A DNA stretch of 64,000 nt from Diogma glabrata (GCA_963693315.1 OY856186.1:458230192-458294191); one strand, 5' to 3'; positions 23,860 to 40,135 are shown, counted from the stretch's first letter. Made by a program: numbers and translations. The notes: generated by a model not told the origin, from the sequence alone.

Positions 23860-25190
23860 AGTGTAGATCCGAAATAAAGAAAATAATTGTAGTTGCAATT
23901 TTTTATAATAGAACCGCTAGCGGTTTTTTATCCTGATGTATATCATAATACATACTTCTAAAATTTTTGGTTTTTTTTTCAACTTAGTAAAAAAAATTGC
24001 ATCAACACTTTTGAAAAAGTTTGTTTGGTGCACGTGCAGCTTACATCGTAATCGTAATAATAAAAATCTAGAAAATCAGATTTCTTTTAATTCGCACGTG
24101 TCTGTCATCGTTTATATCAACTTTATCCTCATTTGGATATTATTAAGAACAAATATACAAATTTGTTTGATTTTTCCGGGATTTTATAATTTTTCATGTT
24201 CTTACTCCTAACCGATATAAAATATTTCCATTGTTTCGTTGTTATGAATTAGAACAAAAAACTTACATACTCCACGGGTGAATTTAAAGTAGGTTTTGTT
24301 AACAACTTTTTTTAGAGGATTTGCTTCTCAAAAGGGGTTGATTATATAAATATCACATTTACAGGTGAATTCTATTGAATTAATTTTGGTTCAATATTTT
24401 ATGCTTTAATACGAAAAAACTAAATTAATCTGACAGGAAATATGAATTTTTTATCCATGGATTATTCATGTTTGTTGATTTATTACTAATTATATTTGTT
24501 CTTTTATTTCGATTTTATGTTTGTGATTTATATAATGCTGGATTACTAATTCATTGTGCTTCCAAGCGTTCAATTTTAGATTTGTCTAGGAAGTTAAAAT
24601 CAAATTTTGAAAGAAAATAATGTTTAGTGGCAAAGTGTAACCGCTTTTCAGATACCATTTTGACTTGTTATTGAGAAGTTACGAACAATTTCTTGTCAAA
24701 TTGTCAGCCTTCATAAAAATATTTTTAAAGAAATGTTGATATTTATTTGAATGAAAATCCAGAAAATAAAATAAAACATATTATAGCTGAAAATACAAAC
24801 TATATTTTTCCCTATGTAAGTGAAAGCATATAGGGCAATTTTATTATATCACCCACTTGAACATATAAGGAAAAACAACAAATAAAAATAGTAATAGCAT
24901 GAGGATTCACATTTCACAGTTGGATATACGGAAAACTCGATTCTTGTCACGTGACTTCCTCATTACTAATGACGTATGTTCAATTCTGTTTTCTTTTTAC
25001 AATATTTTATATTATTTCAAATGGAAATGAACTTTGTCAATTTCTTTAGAATAGATATCTTATAGACTTTTGTGTACGAGTTGTTTTTAAGAAGAATAAA
25101 ATGTAAAGAAAAACGATTGGGGAATTTTTGTAGAAAACTCTTAGATATAAAATTGAAATGCAATGACTGAAAAATATGTCATATTTTTAA
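23860..25190. other. AT-rich stretch, no gene recognised
   Basis: Short frames only, none convincing. Confidence 0.45.
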
Positions 25191-25194
25191 AAAA

Positions 25195-26376
25195 GTCCAA
25201 GCGGCACGTATATCCGCTAGAAATAGGTAGATTTCGGGACCAGACAACTTTGTGTACAAGTAGAATTGGATGTGTCAGAATAGTTTAAATAAAAAATTTA
25301 AGTAGAATAGCCCAAGTCCAGAATAATCCAAAAAATTTATCAAACCAAACTAAATACATTAACGGAAGCTACTTTATGAATGCGATTTCGGAACAGTTTT
25401 ATTTAATTTGGTTAAAACTACTTTTAATAACATATTAAATCCACCGAAGAGCAAATAAACGTTCTCACAACGTCACACTTACAACACCACCACACATAAT
25501 TTTATAATCTAAAATTGTCAAACAACTTTTACACCTCAAATAATTCAAATATCTACAATTTAGGAAGACTTTTGTAAATGTGTAATCAATATGCATATAA
25601 GAAAATATTCCTTAATTTATAACAATAATGACTCAGCTTTATTTTAATTTTTATTTAAATTTTTGCGAAAAAAACTAAAACCTGAAAAAAAAACCAAAAT
25701 TTTTTTAATATTTTTTCTATGGGATATTTTTATATTTTTATGGAAGTTGTTGTTGTAATTGAATGGCATGCATTAGGTTTAATGCTAATTACATTGAGAC
25801 CTCTTGGGCTAGAAAACTGAAAATCTCTGAGTTTATAGTTGAAAAGTTTATCTAAAATTTAGTATGAGTTTAAACAACATTAACTAAAAAATGAGGAAGG
25901 CATGGCCGTTTGCGTTTGTTTTCGTTCTAACAGCCCTGGTGTCTCAACCTCTACACTTGAACTATTTGTTTTTTAATTTGGGAAAGATTTATCTTCTAGT
26001 TAACGTGTGCGTAAATATTCAAAAGTGAGATTGGCCATTTTCAGCCAAATCAAGGACAACAAAGCTTATTATATCTTTAAAATCGCTGATTTTTGAGGAA
26101 CCTTGATCGCCAAGGTTGTCATTTGAAAACAAATGATAGAAATATGTTCAAATATTCAATATTGATAAACTTTATTAAAATATTATGATTCAAACCGAGG
26201 TTATAACGCTCTAGATTATTCGACTTTTTTGGCTCTAGCCACCTAACCTGTACCAGGACATGGCCAGCTCGCGAACTTGTCCACGACATTTTGTGCCGCA
26301 GCATACACAGAAAAAAATTTCTGTGTAGGTCAAGAAATGCGATCGTGAGAGTGCCGGTAAATTCCGTTATAGCTCA
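25195..26376 (-). mobile_element. Family 'GTGCCGGT', full-length copy B
   Basis: Reverse-orientation counterpart of copy A over its full length, from GCGGCACGTATATCCGCTAG to CGATCGTGAGAGTGCCGGTA. It adjoins the (AT)n tract that begins the LINE palindrome. The matching edge on the far side of the palindrome is copy C, so related elements frame the LINE pair. Confidence 0.7.
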
Positions 26377-26384
26377 GATCTCTG

Positions 26385-26660
<276 letters not shown>

Positions 26661-27033
26661 GAAATTGGTGAAAAAAGATGCTGATCTCACACAATTGACA
26701 TATGTTTCATTCAAAATCGATGTTTCGCCTGAAGTTTATGAAATTCTGAAGCAGAAAGAGAATTGGCCGAAAACTAAAACTATTCGTGAGTTTCGTAAAG
26801 TCTCAACACCGAGGCCATCACTAAGCGATTTTATGCCACCAAGCAAATCAAAGGAGAACACAACAGCTGATATTGAAGTACACAATGAAAACCAAAAGCA
26901 GATAATGAGTGAAATTTTGAGCCAAAATGCAAACAATGTTGGCGATGGCAGCGGTAGCAGTGCAGGTGCAAGCGGTAGCAGTGCAGGTGGAGGCGGCAGC
27001 AAAAACAGCTCAGCAACATTTTCAAAAAACTAA
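26661..27033 (+). pseudogene. LINE ORF1 (gag-like) C-terminal remnant
   Basis: The frame is open from the junction with the satellite half-unit but has no ATG at its start, so the 5' part is missing. It encodes YVSFKIDVSPEVYEIL, then ENWPKTKTIREFR, a form of the C-terminal end of the gag-like ORF1 of jockey/CR1-type LINEs (S-F-K ... Y ... W-P-x-x-x-x-I-R-x-F). A Gly/Ser-rich tail ends at a TAA. The mirrored LINE copy lacks this segment: symmetry ends near 27001. Confidence 0.6.
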
Positions 27034-27041
27034 TTGCCAAT

Positions 27042-27521
27042 TTGAAACGAAATTCAACGAATAGCAAAATATCTAATGCCAACAGCAGTAATTTACGCAA
27101 ACAATCCACTATTACGAAATTTTTTAAGTCAAATGGAGACAATATAAATAATATTGTTAACATAAATGATCCAAGCAAAACAACGACGACACCAATTAGT
27201 AATTCTAATTTTATTGATAAACAGCTTTTGCCGATTTATTATAACAATGTGAGATCGATTGTCAACAAACGCTATGTCAACGTAAAAATTGAACTATCGC
27301 CATACAAAATTCTATGCTTCACTGAAACATTTTTGGATGATAAGGTGAATTTCAATTTCCCGAATTCATTCAATGTTTACCGATGTGATCGTGCTACGAC
27401 TGAAATAAATTCAAGAACGAGACGTGCTAGTGGTGTTGCTGTTTTGATACACAAATCATTGAAGTGCAAATCTATTGTAATGAATGCTGATAGAGATTGT
27501 AAATTTTTGTTTGGCCATTGA
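27042..27521 (+). pseudogene. LINE ORF2, start of apurinic endonuclease domain (left copy)
   Basis: The frame encodes LLPIYYNNVRSIVNKR and KILCFTETFLDD. These are the first strand (catalytic Asn) and TET (catalytic Glu) motifs of the APE-type endonuclease of jockey/CR1-type LINEs. A basic, Ser/Asn-rich leader of about 65 residues precedes it. The frame is lost near 27515, and the rest of the domain continues one frame over in the 27484-30105 frame. The start shown is not an ATG; the true start may lie upstream or be lost. The overlap of 38 bases marks where the frameshift occurred. Confidence 0.8.
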
Positions 27522-30105
27522 AATCACATTGAAGCCTAAGTCAATGATAATTTATCTATGTTACATGAGCATCTTCGAACTACAAATTGCAAATAAACAT
27601 TATGAACACGTAAAATTATTGACAGAAAAATATCAAAGTCATCAAATTATGGTATTGGGTGATTTCAATTTGAAAAAAATCACATGGGAAGAAGATGAAT
27701 TAAACAATTTCTATTTGCCAATATTATCAACAACGAGTCAATCGGGATATTTTGCTGATGCAACTGATTTTCTTATGCGTATGTTATCATTGCCAATGTT
27801 CCAGCTGTCAAATGTTAAAAATTCGGTTGGCAATGTGCTCGATTTGATTTTTGTCAACGATAATACTGATATTAGCTTGTGCGTCGATCCAAACACGATA
27901 ATTGAAGCTGATCAGCAGGATGAATATCACAAACCATATGATATTACCGTCAATTACTGTGAAAAAAGATCATTATTGAATTCTGATGTAAATATTCCAG
28001 TATTTTGTTTTCGCAAAGGAAACTATGAGAGCATGTGTCAGCAACTTTGCAATATTGATTTTGCACACGAATTTAACATCCGAACGACTGATGCAGCGTA
28101 TACATATTTTCAAAGCAAAATGGATGAACTGATAGTACAATATGTTCCGCAAACTGTACTAAAAACGTATACAAACAAGCCTAAATGGTGGAACAAAATA
28201 CTGCAACAAAAGAAAAATCGTCGCGATAAGCTTTTCAAACGCAAACAAATAGGAACCATTTGTACTGAATACATTGCAGCTGTGATTGAGTTCAATGCAC
28301 TCAATGAACGATATTACAAAGAATATATTCAACGCATAGAAAACAACATTAAAAACGATCCAGCCACATTTTGGAATTTTGCAAAGATGAACAGCAACAC
28401 GTCAACATATCCAAACAAAATGAAATATGGAAATATCACAGCCGATACACCGAATGATATTGTTGAACTATTTGCAAGCCAATTTGAGTCCAGTTACATT
28501 GCTGATGAACAAATGTGGAATCCAAATGAAAGTTTACAAACACTGCATGATACAATTGAAATAAATGTGACGCTTGAAGACATTGAATTGGCAATAAATT
28601 CGTTGAAATGGAAAAGTGGGGCTGGACCAGATAAATTGTCGCCGTTTGTTATTAAAATGTGTGCGTATGCAACTGTTTGGCCAATTTGGTTGCTGTACCA
28701 AAAGACATTCAACGACGAACATATTCCATCAGCACTTAAATTGTCGAGAGTGGTTCCAGTGTACAAAAAGGGCGATAAAAGTGATGTTTCAAACTACAGG
28801 GTGATTGCTATCAGTCCTGTGATTTTGAAAATATTTGAAATAGCTGTGAAAAACAGGCTAATGATTATCATTGAACCACAACTTTCGAATAAGCAACATG
28901 GTTTTCGACCAGCAAGATCAGTTACAACGAATTTATTGAATTTATCAATTGATGTCAATAGAGCGTTTCAAAGAGGCAATCAGGTTGACATTTTATACGG
29001 CGACTTCCGGAACGCATTCAATGCCGTCTGTCATCGTATATTGGCTTGCAAAATGAGCCGTTTTGGTCTTGGGCCAAAAACCATCAAATGGTTGTGTGAA
29101 TTTGTTTCGAATCGTATGTGCTACGTTAAAATTGGTAATGCAACTTCCAGACGATACCAAATGTCATCTGGTGTTCCAGCTGGTAGTACATTGGGGCCGA
29201 TTTTGTTTTTGATGTTCATTAATGACTTGCCAGATATGATACAACAAGCAAAAATATTGTTGTTCGCCGATGATTCAAAGATATATTTGGAAATATCAAA
29301 TGCAAGAGACACCGAAATAATGCAAACCGACATCAATAACATGATTCGATGGTGTAATGAAAACAGGCTACCACTGAATTTCAACAAATGTCACATTTTC
29401 ACTGCATCGAGAGTTGCAACACCGATACATATAAATTATTCGATGGCTGGCCATATTCTCGAACGCAAAGAAACGATTCGTGATTTGGGCGTAATTTTAG
29501 ACCGACGATTTTCACACGGTGACCACATTGAACAAACCACTTTGAAGTGCCGTCAACTGATTGGGTGTATTAAGCGACATTCCATCAACAAATTTTCAAT
29601 AGAAACGCAGCGAATTTTGTATTTAGCGTATGTAAGATCGAGACTTGAATTTGCATCTGTTATATGGAATCCATACCAAGAAATTTATAGTGATGATATT
29701 GAATCGATACAAAAACAATTTGTGATATATTTATTAGATAGTAGAAGAGGTACAACTTCATTCCGATTAGCTCCGTATGTTGATAGATGTAAATTGTTAA
29801 AATTGCAACCATTAAATTTGAGAAGAAGAATTGCTGATTCAGTTTTTGCATTCGATATTTTTAAAGGATATATAAATGACAGTAATATTAATTCTAGATT
29901 TGTATTAAGAGACCATTATTATGAAACGAGAAGAGCGAGATTGATTGATGAACCATTTTATAACACTGATTATTTAAGAAATCAACCAATAAGTAGACTA
30001 ATTAGACATGTTAATCAAAATAATGAAATTTTTATGAACACAACTGATAGAAATTTATTTAAAAGAAAAATTGAAGCTAATCTTATCGAAATCGAAAATA
30101 ATTGA
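27484..30105 (+). pseudogene. LINE ORF2, endonuclease end plus reverse transcriptase (left copy)
   Basis: 873 codons. Residues 1-160 complete the endonuclease: VLGDFNL (Asp at about 60), LDLIFVND, and a DEYHKPYD segment where the conserved His lies. The RT spans about 370-660: GAGPDKLSPFVIK, PVYKKGDKSDVSNYRVI, KQHGFRPARS, YGDFRNAFN with the first catalytic Asp at about 507, SSGVPAGSTLGPILFLMFIND and LLFADDSKIY with the catalytic pair at about 596-597. The C-terminal region (about 700-870) has the YVRSRLEFASVIWNPY motif usual in this LINE group. The RT core is intact; only the frameshift at the 5' end breaks the polyprotein. The family is jockey/CR1-like, with the exact clade unassigned. Confidence 0.85.
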
Positions 30106-32880
<2,775 letters not shown>

Positions 32881-35502
32881 TCAATTATTTTCGATTTCGA
32901 TAAGATTAGCTTCAATTTTTCTTTTAAATAAATTTCTATCAGTTGTGTTCATAAAAATTTCATTATTTTGATTAACATGTCTAATTAGTCTACTTATTGG
33001 TTGATTTCTTAAATAATCAGTGTTATAAAATGGTTCATCAATCAATCTCGCTCTTCTCGTTTCATAATAATGGTCTCTTAATACAAATCTAGAATTAATA
33101 TTACTGTCATTTATATATCCTTTAAAAATATCGAATGCAAAAACTGAATCAGCAATTCTTCTTCTCAAATTTAATGGTTGCAATTTTAACAATTTACATC
33201 TATCAACATACGGAGCTAATCGGAATGAAGTTGTACCTCTTCTACTATCTAATAAATATATCACAAATTGTTTTTGTATCGATTCAATATCATCACTATA
33301 AATTTCTTGGTATGGATTCCATATAACAGATGCAAATTCAAGTCTCGATCTTACATACGCTAAATACAAAATTCGCTGCGTTTCTATTGAAAATTTGTTG
33401 ATGGAATGTCGCTTAATACACCCAATCAGTTGACGGCACTTCAAAGTGGTTTGTTCAATGTGGTCACCGTGTGAAAATCGTCGGTCTAAAATTACGCCCA
33501 AATCACGAATCGTTTCTTTGCGTTCGAGAATATGGCCAGCCATCGAATAATTTATATGTATCGGTGTTGCAACTCTCGATGCAGTGAAAATGTGACATTT
33601 GTTGAAATTCAGTGGTAGCCTGTTTTCATTACACCATCGAATCATGTTATTGATGTCGGTTTGCATTATTTCGGTGTCTCTTGCATTTGATATTTCCAAA
33701 TATATCTTTGAATCATCGGCGAACAACAATATTTTTGCTTGTTGTATCATATCTGGCAAGTCATTAATGAACATCAAAAACAAAATCGGCCCCAATGTAC
33801 TACCAGCTGGAACACCAGATGACATTTGGTATCGTCTGGAAGTTGCATTACCAATTTTAACGTAGCACATACGATTCGAAACAAATTCACACAACCATTT
33901 GATGGTTTTTGGCCCAAGACCAAAACGGCTCATTTTGCAAGCCAATATACGATGACAGACGGCATTGAATGCGTTCCGGAAGTCGCCGTATAAAATGTCA
34001 ACCTGATTGCCTCTTTGAAACGCTCTATTGACATCAATTGATAAATTCAATAAATTCGTTGTAACTGATCTTGCTGGTCGAAAACCATGTTGCTTATTCG
34101 AAAGTTGTGGTTCAATGATAATCATTAGCCTGTTTTTCACAGCTATTTCAAATATTTTCAAAATCACAGGACTGATAGCAATCACCCTGTAGTTTGAAAC
34201 ATCACTTTTATCGCCCTTTTTGTACACTGGAACCACTCTCGACAATTTAAGTGCTGATGGAATATGTTCGTCGTTGAATGTCTTTTGGTACAGCAACCAA
34301 ATTGGCCAAACAGTTGCATACGCACACATTTTAATAACAAACGGCGACAATTTATCTGGTCCAGCCCCACTTTTCCATTTCAACGAATTTATTGCCAATT
34401 CAATGTCTTCAAGCGTCACATTTATTTCAATTGTATCATGCAGTGTTTGTAAACTTTCATTTGGATTCCACATTTGTTCATCAGCAATGTAACTGGACTC
34501 AAATTGGCTTGCAAATAGTTCAACAATATCATTCGGTGTATCGGCTGTGATATTTCCATATTTCATTTTGTTTGGATATGTTGACGTGTTGCTGTTCATC
34601 TTTGCAAAATTCCAAAATGTGGCTGGATCGTTTTTAATGTTGTTTTCTATGCGTTGAATATATTCTTTGTAATATCGTTCATTGAGTGCATTGAACTCAA
34701 TCACAGCTGCAATGTATTCAGTACAAATGGTTCCTATTTGTTTGCGTTTGAAAAGCTTATCGCGACGATTTTTCTTTTGTTGCAGTATTTTGTTCCACCA
34801 TTTAGGCTTGTTTGTATACGTTTTTAGTACAGTTTGCGGAACATATTGTACTATCAGTTCATCCATTTTGCTTTGAAAATATGTATACGCTGCATCAGTC
34901 GTTCGGATGTTAAATTCGTGTGCAAAATCAATATTGCAAAGTTGCTGACACATGCTCTCATAGTTTCCTTTGCGAAAACAAAATACTGGAATATTTACAT
35001 CAGAATTCAATAATGATCTTTTTTCACAGTAATTGACGGTAATATCATATGGTTTGTGATATTCATCCTGCTGATCAGCTTCAATTATCGTGTTTGGATC
35101 GACGCACAAGCTAATATCAGTATTATCGTTGACAAAAATCAAATCGAGCACATTGCCAACCGAATTTTTAACATTTGACAGCTGGAACATTGGCAATGAT
35201 AACATACGCATAAGAAAATCAGTTGCATCAGCAAAATATCCCGATTGACTCGTTGTTGATAATATTGGCAAATAGAAATTGTTTAATTCATCTTCTTCCC
35301 ATGTGATTTTTTTCAAATTGAAATCACCCAATACCATAATTTGATGACTTTGATATTTTTCTGTCAATAATTTTACGTGTTCATAATGTTTATTTGCAAT
35401 TTGTAGTTCGAAGATGCTCATGTAACATAGATAAATTATCATTGACTTAGGCTTCAATGTGATTTCAATGGCCAAACAAAAATTTACAATCTCTATCAGC
35501 AT
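32881..35502 (-). pseudogene. LINE ORF2, endonuclease end plus reverse transcriptase (right copy)
   Basis: Mirror image of the left copy. The translation is identical over 873 codons, including YGDFRNAFN and LLFADDSK. It is cut off from its endonuclease start by the same frameshift near 35470. Such identity over 2.6 kb means a recent duplication, gene conversion between arms, or an assembly fold-back. Confidence 0.85.
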
Positions 35503-35944
35503 TCATTACAATAGATTTGCACTTCAATGATTTGTGTATCAAAACAGCAACACCACTAGCACGTCTCGTTCTTGAATTTATTTCAGTCGTAGCACGATCA
35601 CATCGGTAAACATTGAATGAATTCGGGAAATTGAAATTCACCTTATCATCCAAAAATGTTTCAGTGAAGCATAGAATTTTGTATGGCGATAGTTCAATTT
35701 TTACGTTGACATAGCGTTTGTTGACAATCGATCTCACATTGTTATAATAAATCGGCAAAAGCTGTTTATCAATAAAATTAGAATTACTAATTGATGTCGT
35801 CGTTGTTTTGCTTAGATCATTTATGTTAACAATATTATTTATATTGTCTCCATTTGGCTTAAAAAATTTCGTAATAGTGGATTGTTTGCGTAAATTGCTG
35901 CTGTTGGCATTAGATATTTTGCTATTCGTTGAATTTCGTTTCAA
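35465..35944 (-). pseudogene. LINE ORF2, start of endonuclease domain (right copy)
   Basis: The 159-codon mirror of 27042-27521. It differs from the left copy at three residues in the basic leader, while the YYNNVRS and FTETF motifs are unchanged. All visible protein-level differences between the arms lie at this outer end. The LINE sequence stops at about 35985, where it joins the next inverted repeat through the short shared sequence GAGCTGTTTT. Confidence 0.8.
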
Positions 35945-35984
35945 ATTGGCAATTAGTTTTTTGAAAATGTTGCTGAGCTGTTTT

Positions 35985-36965
35985 AAAAATCAGCTGTTTT
36001 AAAAATTTAATAAACTTTGTTGTCCTTGATTTGGCTGAAAATGGCCAATCTCACTTTTGAATATGTGCGCATACGTTAACTAGAACATAAATCTTTTCAA
36101 AATTTAAAACAAAAATAGTTCAAGTCTAGAGGTTGAGACACCAGGGCTGTTAGAACGAAAACAAACGCAAACGGCCATGCCTTCCTCATTTTTGAGTTAA
36201 TGTTATTTAAACTCATATTAACTTTTAGATAAACCTTTCAACTATAACCTCAGAAATTTTCAGCTTTCTAACCCAAGAAGTCTCAATGTAATTAGCATTA
36301 AACCTAATGCATGCCATTCAATTACAACAACAACTTTCATAAACATATAAAAATATTCCATAGAAAAAATATTAAAAAAATTGCTTTTGTTTTTATTTCA
36401 GTTTTTAGTTTTTTTCGCAAAAATTTAAAGAAAATTAAAACAAAGCTGAGTCAATATGCATATAAGAAAATATTCCTTAATTTAAAACAATAATGACTCA
36501 GCTTTGTTTTAATTTTTTTAAATTTTTGCGAAAAAAACTAAAAACTGAAATAAAAACAAAAGCAATTTTTTTAATATTTTTTCTTTGGAATATTTTTATA
36601 TGTTTATGAAAGTTGTTGTTGTAATTGAATGGCATGCATTAGGTTTAATGCTAATTACATTGAGACCTCTTGGGTTAGAAAGCTGAACATTTCTGAGGTT
36701 ATAGTTGAAAGGTTTATCTAAAAGGTAATATGAGTTTAAATAACATTAACTCAAAAATGAGGAAAGCATGGCCGTTTTCGTTTGTTTTCGTTCTAACAGC
36801 CCTGGTGTCTCAACCTCTAGACTTGAACTATTTTTTTTTTAAATTTTGAAAAGATTTATGTTCTAGTTAACGTATGCGCACATATTCAAAAGTGAGATTG
36901 GCCATTTTCAGCCAAATCAAGAACAACAAAGTTTATTAAATTTTTAAAACAGCTGATTTTTCAGG
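35985..36965. repeat. Second palindrome, built from family 'GTGCCGGT'
   Basis: Arms at about 35988-36454 and 36495-36962 pair from CAGCTGTTTTAAAAATTTAA at the outer end to AAAACAAAGCTGAGTCA at the inner end. A 40-bp AT-rich loop separates them. The right arm continues outward as copy C; the left arm is cut at the LINE junction. So this is an inverted partial duplication of copy C abutting the LINE palindrome. Confidence 0.85.
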
Positions 36966-37247
36966 AACCTGGAACGCCAAGGTTGTCATTTGGAAATAAA
37001 TGATAGAAATATGTTCAAATCTTCAATATTGATAAATTTTTTTAATATATTATGATTCAGAGGGAAGTTATAACGCCCTAGATTATTCTACTTTTTTGGC
37101 TCTAGCCACTTAACCTGTACCCGGATATGGCCAGTTCGCGAACTTGTCCAAAAGATTTTTTGCCGCAACGTATACAGAAAAAATTTTCGTTGTAGGTCAA
37201 GAAATACGATCGTGAGAGTGCCGGTAATTTCCGTTATAGCTCATATC
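36495..37247 (-). mobile_element. Family 'GTGCCGGT', copy C
   Basis: Same order as the distal two thirds of copy B: GACACCAGGGCTGTTAG-type block, GGAACGCCAAGGTTGTCATT, GGCCAGTTCGCGAACTTGTC and CGATCGTGAGAGTGCCGGTA, followed like copy B by a GTTATAGCTCA block and (AT)n. Confidence 0.7.
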
Positions 37248-37248
37248 G

Positions 37249-37740
<492 letters not shown>

Positions 37741-37907
37741 GAGCTATATATTGCTTAATATTTTTCTAGAGCTAAAATAAAATAAAATATATAGAGAAAT
37801 ATATATAAAATATATAGATATATAGAGCTAAAATATTGCTTAATATTTTTCTTTTTATTTTTTCTTTAGTCTTATCTAGTATTCTAAAAATTTTATTTAT
37901 TCGTTGT
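37741..37907. other. AT-rich spacer
   Basis: AT-rich DNA with TATATAGAGC-type short repeats between the Tigger fragment and the hAT insertion. Confidence 0.4.
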
Positions 37908-37915
37908 CAAAAATG

Positions 37916-38045
37916 CAGTGTTGTGAAACGTTATTGTAACGTAACGCAAAAACGCAAAACCGGAATTAAAATTTCGTACCGTAACCAAAAACGCAAACGA
38001 TATAATTTATATTAACCGTAACGAAAAACGTAACACAAACGCTAT
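37916..38045. repeat. Left subterminal CGTAACG cluster
   Basis: At least eight variants of GTAACG, CGCAAAAACG and CGAAAAACG within 130 bp. The matching cluster at 40925-41060 (AACGAAAACGTAACG) sits just inside the right end. Confidence 0.65.
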
Positions 38046-38136
38046 TTTTTTTAGGTTATTACGTTACATATTTATAATATATTATTTTTATTGTTCCTTT
38101 TTTTTTTTTAAATAAAAAGTGTTGTGTTATAGGGTT

Positions 38137-38222
38137 TAGAATATGTGTCACAACAACACATAAATACCTTTTTAGACCTAGGTCCCACAACAACTTGCGT
38201 TCCAAGGTATTGATGAACGCTT
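38137..38222 (-). repeat. LINE 3' tail-like repeat, copy 3
   Basis: On the minus strand it follows the RT fragment directly: GTTCATCAATACCTTGGAAC, GCAAGTTGTTGTGGGACC, ATGTGTTGTTGTGACACAT. This links the dispersed tail copies at 17270, 21105 and 40140 to this LINE family. Confidence 0.6.
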
Positions 38223-38241
38223 TTTTAAACCTCTATAGATT

Positions 38242-38660
38242 TTAGCCACCTGAGACTATGGATTCCGGCAAACTATTCCATTTGTATGCAGTTCGGACAA
38301 AGAAGTCTTTCTGTGATCTGCCAGTATGACAGCGTGGGATCTCGACCGTTTGAGTGGTTGCGGTAGCCGATTGCCGAGTGGAACGGGGGTAAGAATAAGT
38401 TTGAGGTATGATGCTGCTAATTTCATCTGAGCACTGTTGATGACGATATTTGTAAAAAACAACGAGGTCAGCAACAGTGCGACGATGTTGCAGAGAATCA
38501 AGCTTTGATGTCAAAGCTCGATCACCCACAATTCGTATAGCCCGCTGTTGAACAGAGTCCAAGAGGGCCAAGGTGGAAACAGAAGCAGCACCCCAAACTT
38601 GACAACAGTACTCCTCACAGGGTCGAATATAGGACTTATAAACATGGAGCAATTGGTATG
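38242..38660 (-). pseudogene. LINE ORF2 C-terminal fragment (second LINE family)
   Basis: About 136 codons: YKSYIRPCEEYCCQVWGAA, SVQQRAIRIVGD, LDSLQHRRTVADLVVFYKY, then PRCHTGRSQKDFFVRTAYKW and WNSLPESI before the stop. This is the typical C-terminal region of CR1/L2/jockey-type ORF2, downstream of the RT. It is not the family of the giant palindrome: the corresponding segment there reads LAYVRSRLEFASVIWNPY. The copy is 5'-truncated, as expected from incomplete reverse transcription, and lies inside the hAT element. Confidence 0.8.
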
Positions 38661-38691
38661 GAGTGAAAAAGTATTTTTTTTAATTATATCA

Positions 38692-39340
38692 TATTCATAA
38701 TTTTTAGTTCATTAGATTTGAATATTGAAAATTTTGAATTATATATTAGAGATTTTTTTGAGCACTTAAACTCAAGCAATTAAGTATTTTGAATTTTTCA
38801 ATTCGAAAGTATATTTTGGATTTTTCTCAGAGAAAAACTCCATTTTCTCTTATACGTATTTCGGATTGGGATTCGAACTATCCTCATCAGTGCCATGATT
38901 CGAATTCGTTTTGGCAGACACGCTATCGAATTAACATACCGAGGCGATGGTATTTCAATGTTGAAATTTCATCATTATTTAACTACTTTAAGATGAATTT
39001 TTCTTATTAGATATTTCTGGTTACCTAATGAGCAAAATTCAACTTAAAGTAGTTAAATAATGATGAAATTTCAACTTTGAAATACCATAGCCTCGGTAGG
39101 TTAGTTGGATAGCGTGTCTGCCAAAACGGATTCGAACCATGGCACTGATGTGGATAGTTGGAATCCCCATCCGAAAAACGTATAAGAGAAAAATAGTGTT
39201 TCTTTAAGAAAAAATCCAAAATATACTTTCGAATTGAAAATAACTTAATTGCTTGAGTTTAAGTGCTCAAAAAAATTTCTAATATATTATTCAAAATTTT
39301 CAATATTCAAATCTAGTGAATTAAAAATTATTAATAAGTT
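38692..39340. repeat. Fold-back repeat with tRNA-like arms
   Basis: Arms at about 38692-39005 and 39028-39340 pair over some 300 bp with about 10 percent differences, around a 20-bp centre. Each arm contains GAGCACTTAAACTCAAGCAA-type outer sequence, AATATACTTTCGAATTG-type sequence and a tRNA-like segment. It is nested in the hAT element. Confidence 0.85.
39084..39170 (+). other. tRNA-like SINE head
   Basis: GCCTCGGTAGGTTAGTTGGA followed by TAGCGTGTCTGCCAAAACGG looks like the D-arm (A-box) and anticodon-arm region of a tRNA gene. Further on, GATAGTTGGAATCCCC resembles a mutated T-arm (B-box), GATAGTTCGAATCCC in the partner arm at about 38865-38945 (minus). An extra ATTCGAACCATGGCAC segment sits between. 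No pairing acceptor stem was found, so it is a tRNA-derived repeat rather than a tRNA gene. Confidence 0.4.
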
Positions 39341-39349
39341 TAATTTACA

Positions 39350-40135
39350 GTAACATAGTCTTTCGTATAAAGTAAATATATACATTCAAATAATATCTAG
39401 AATATCATATTCACCTTGAAATTTAAAAAATAAAAACGAAAACAAAAAAGTATATCCTTAAAATTTAAATGTAAAACTTTTAGTTACGTTTTCTACTCCT
39501 ATCATAGTAAATTATCAATTACATCACACTAGTGTTACGTTATTATGAGAATCAAAAGTGTTACGAAACACATATACAATATATATTACGTAACAGTTTT
39601 GGGAAAATATACTTTTTACGAACTACTTTAAATAAGAATATGTTTATAAAAAAAATCCGGACATGCTTGAGTTAGAAATCCTTTTTATACATTTTTAAAT
39701 CGTAAATCAAAAATAATTTAAATATTGAAATTAATTTTGACTCAGAATAATCAAAGCCTACTACAATTTGTAAATTGTGTGTATTTATTTTTTTTTTAAA
39801 GTATAGATGATATGTCCAGTGAATTTACTGTCCTTTGAAGGATATACATATATTATATCACAAGTCAAAACTTCTCGGTTCTGTAATTCTAACTCAGTAA
39901 ATCTATATATTAAAACTCATAGAAAAAGTATAGAACAAAACTTAAGCTGCAAACCATTTTCCATGTTCTCGTGAAAGTACTACACTCACCGCTACGCGTC
40001 TCGTGCGCATTATTTTCCCTCGCATGTAAAATATACTATTTTGTTACACTTTTAGTTATTTTGCACGCAGTCATTGATAGTAACAAATAGTTTTGCTTTT
40101 TTTTTTTTTTTGATAAAATGTGCTGTGCAGTAGAC
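39350..40135. other. AT-rich spacer inside the hAT element
   Basis: No gene seen. ATTACGTAACAG and TGTTACGAAACAC near 39530-39600 may be further internal transposase-site-like motifs. Confidence 0.4.

Noticed and set aside
26831..29851. Open frames of 60-115 codons antisense to or overlapping the left LINE (and their mirror images at 33135-36002)
   Set aside because: They are shadows of the RT/endonuclease frame and appear identically in both arms.
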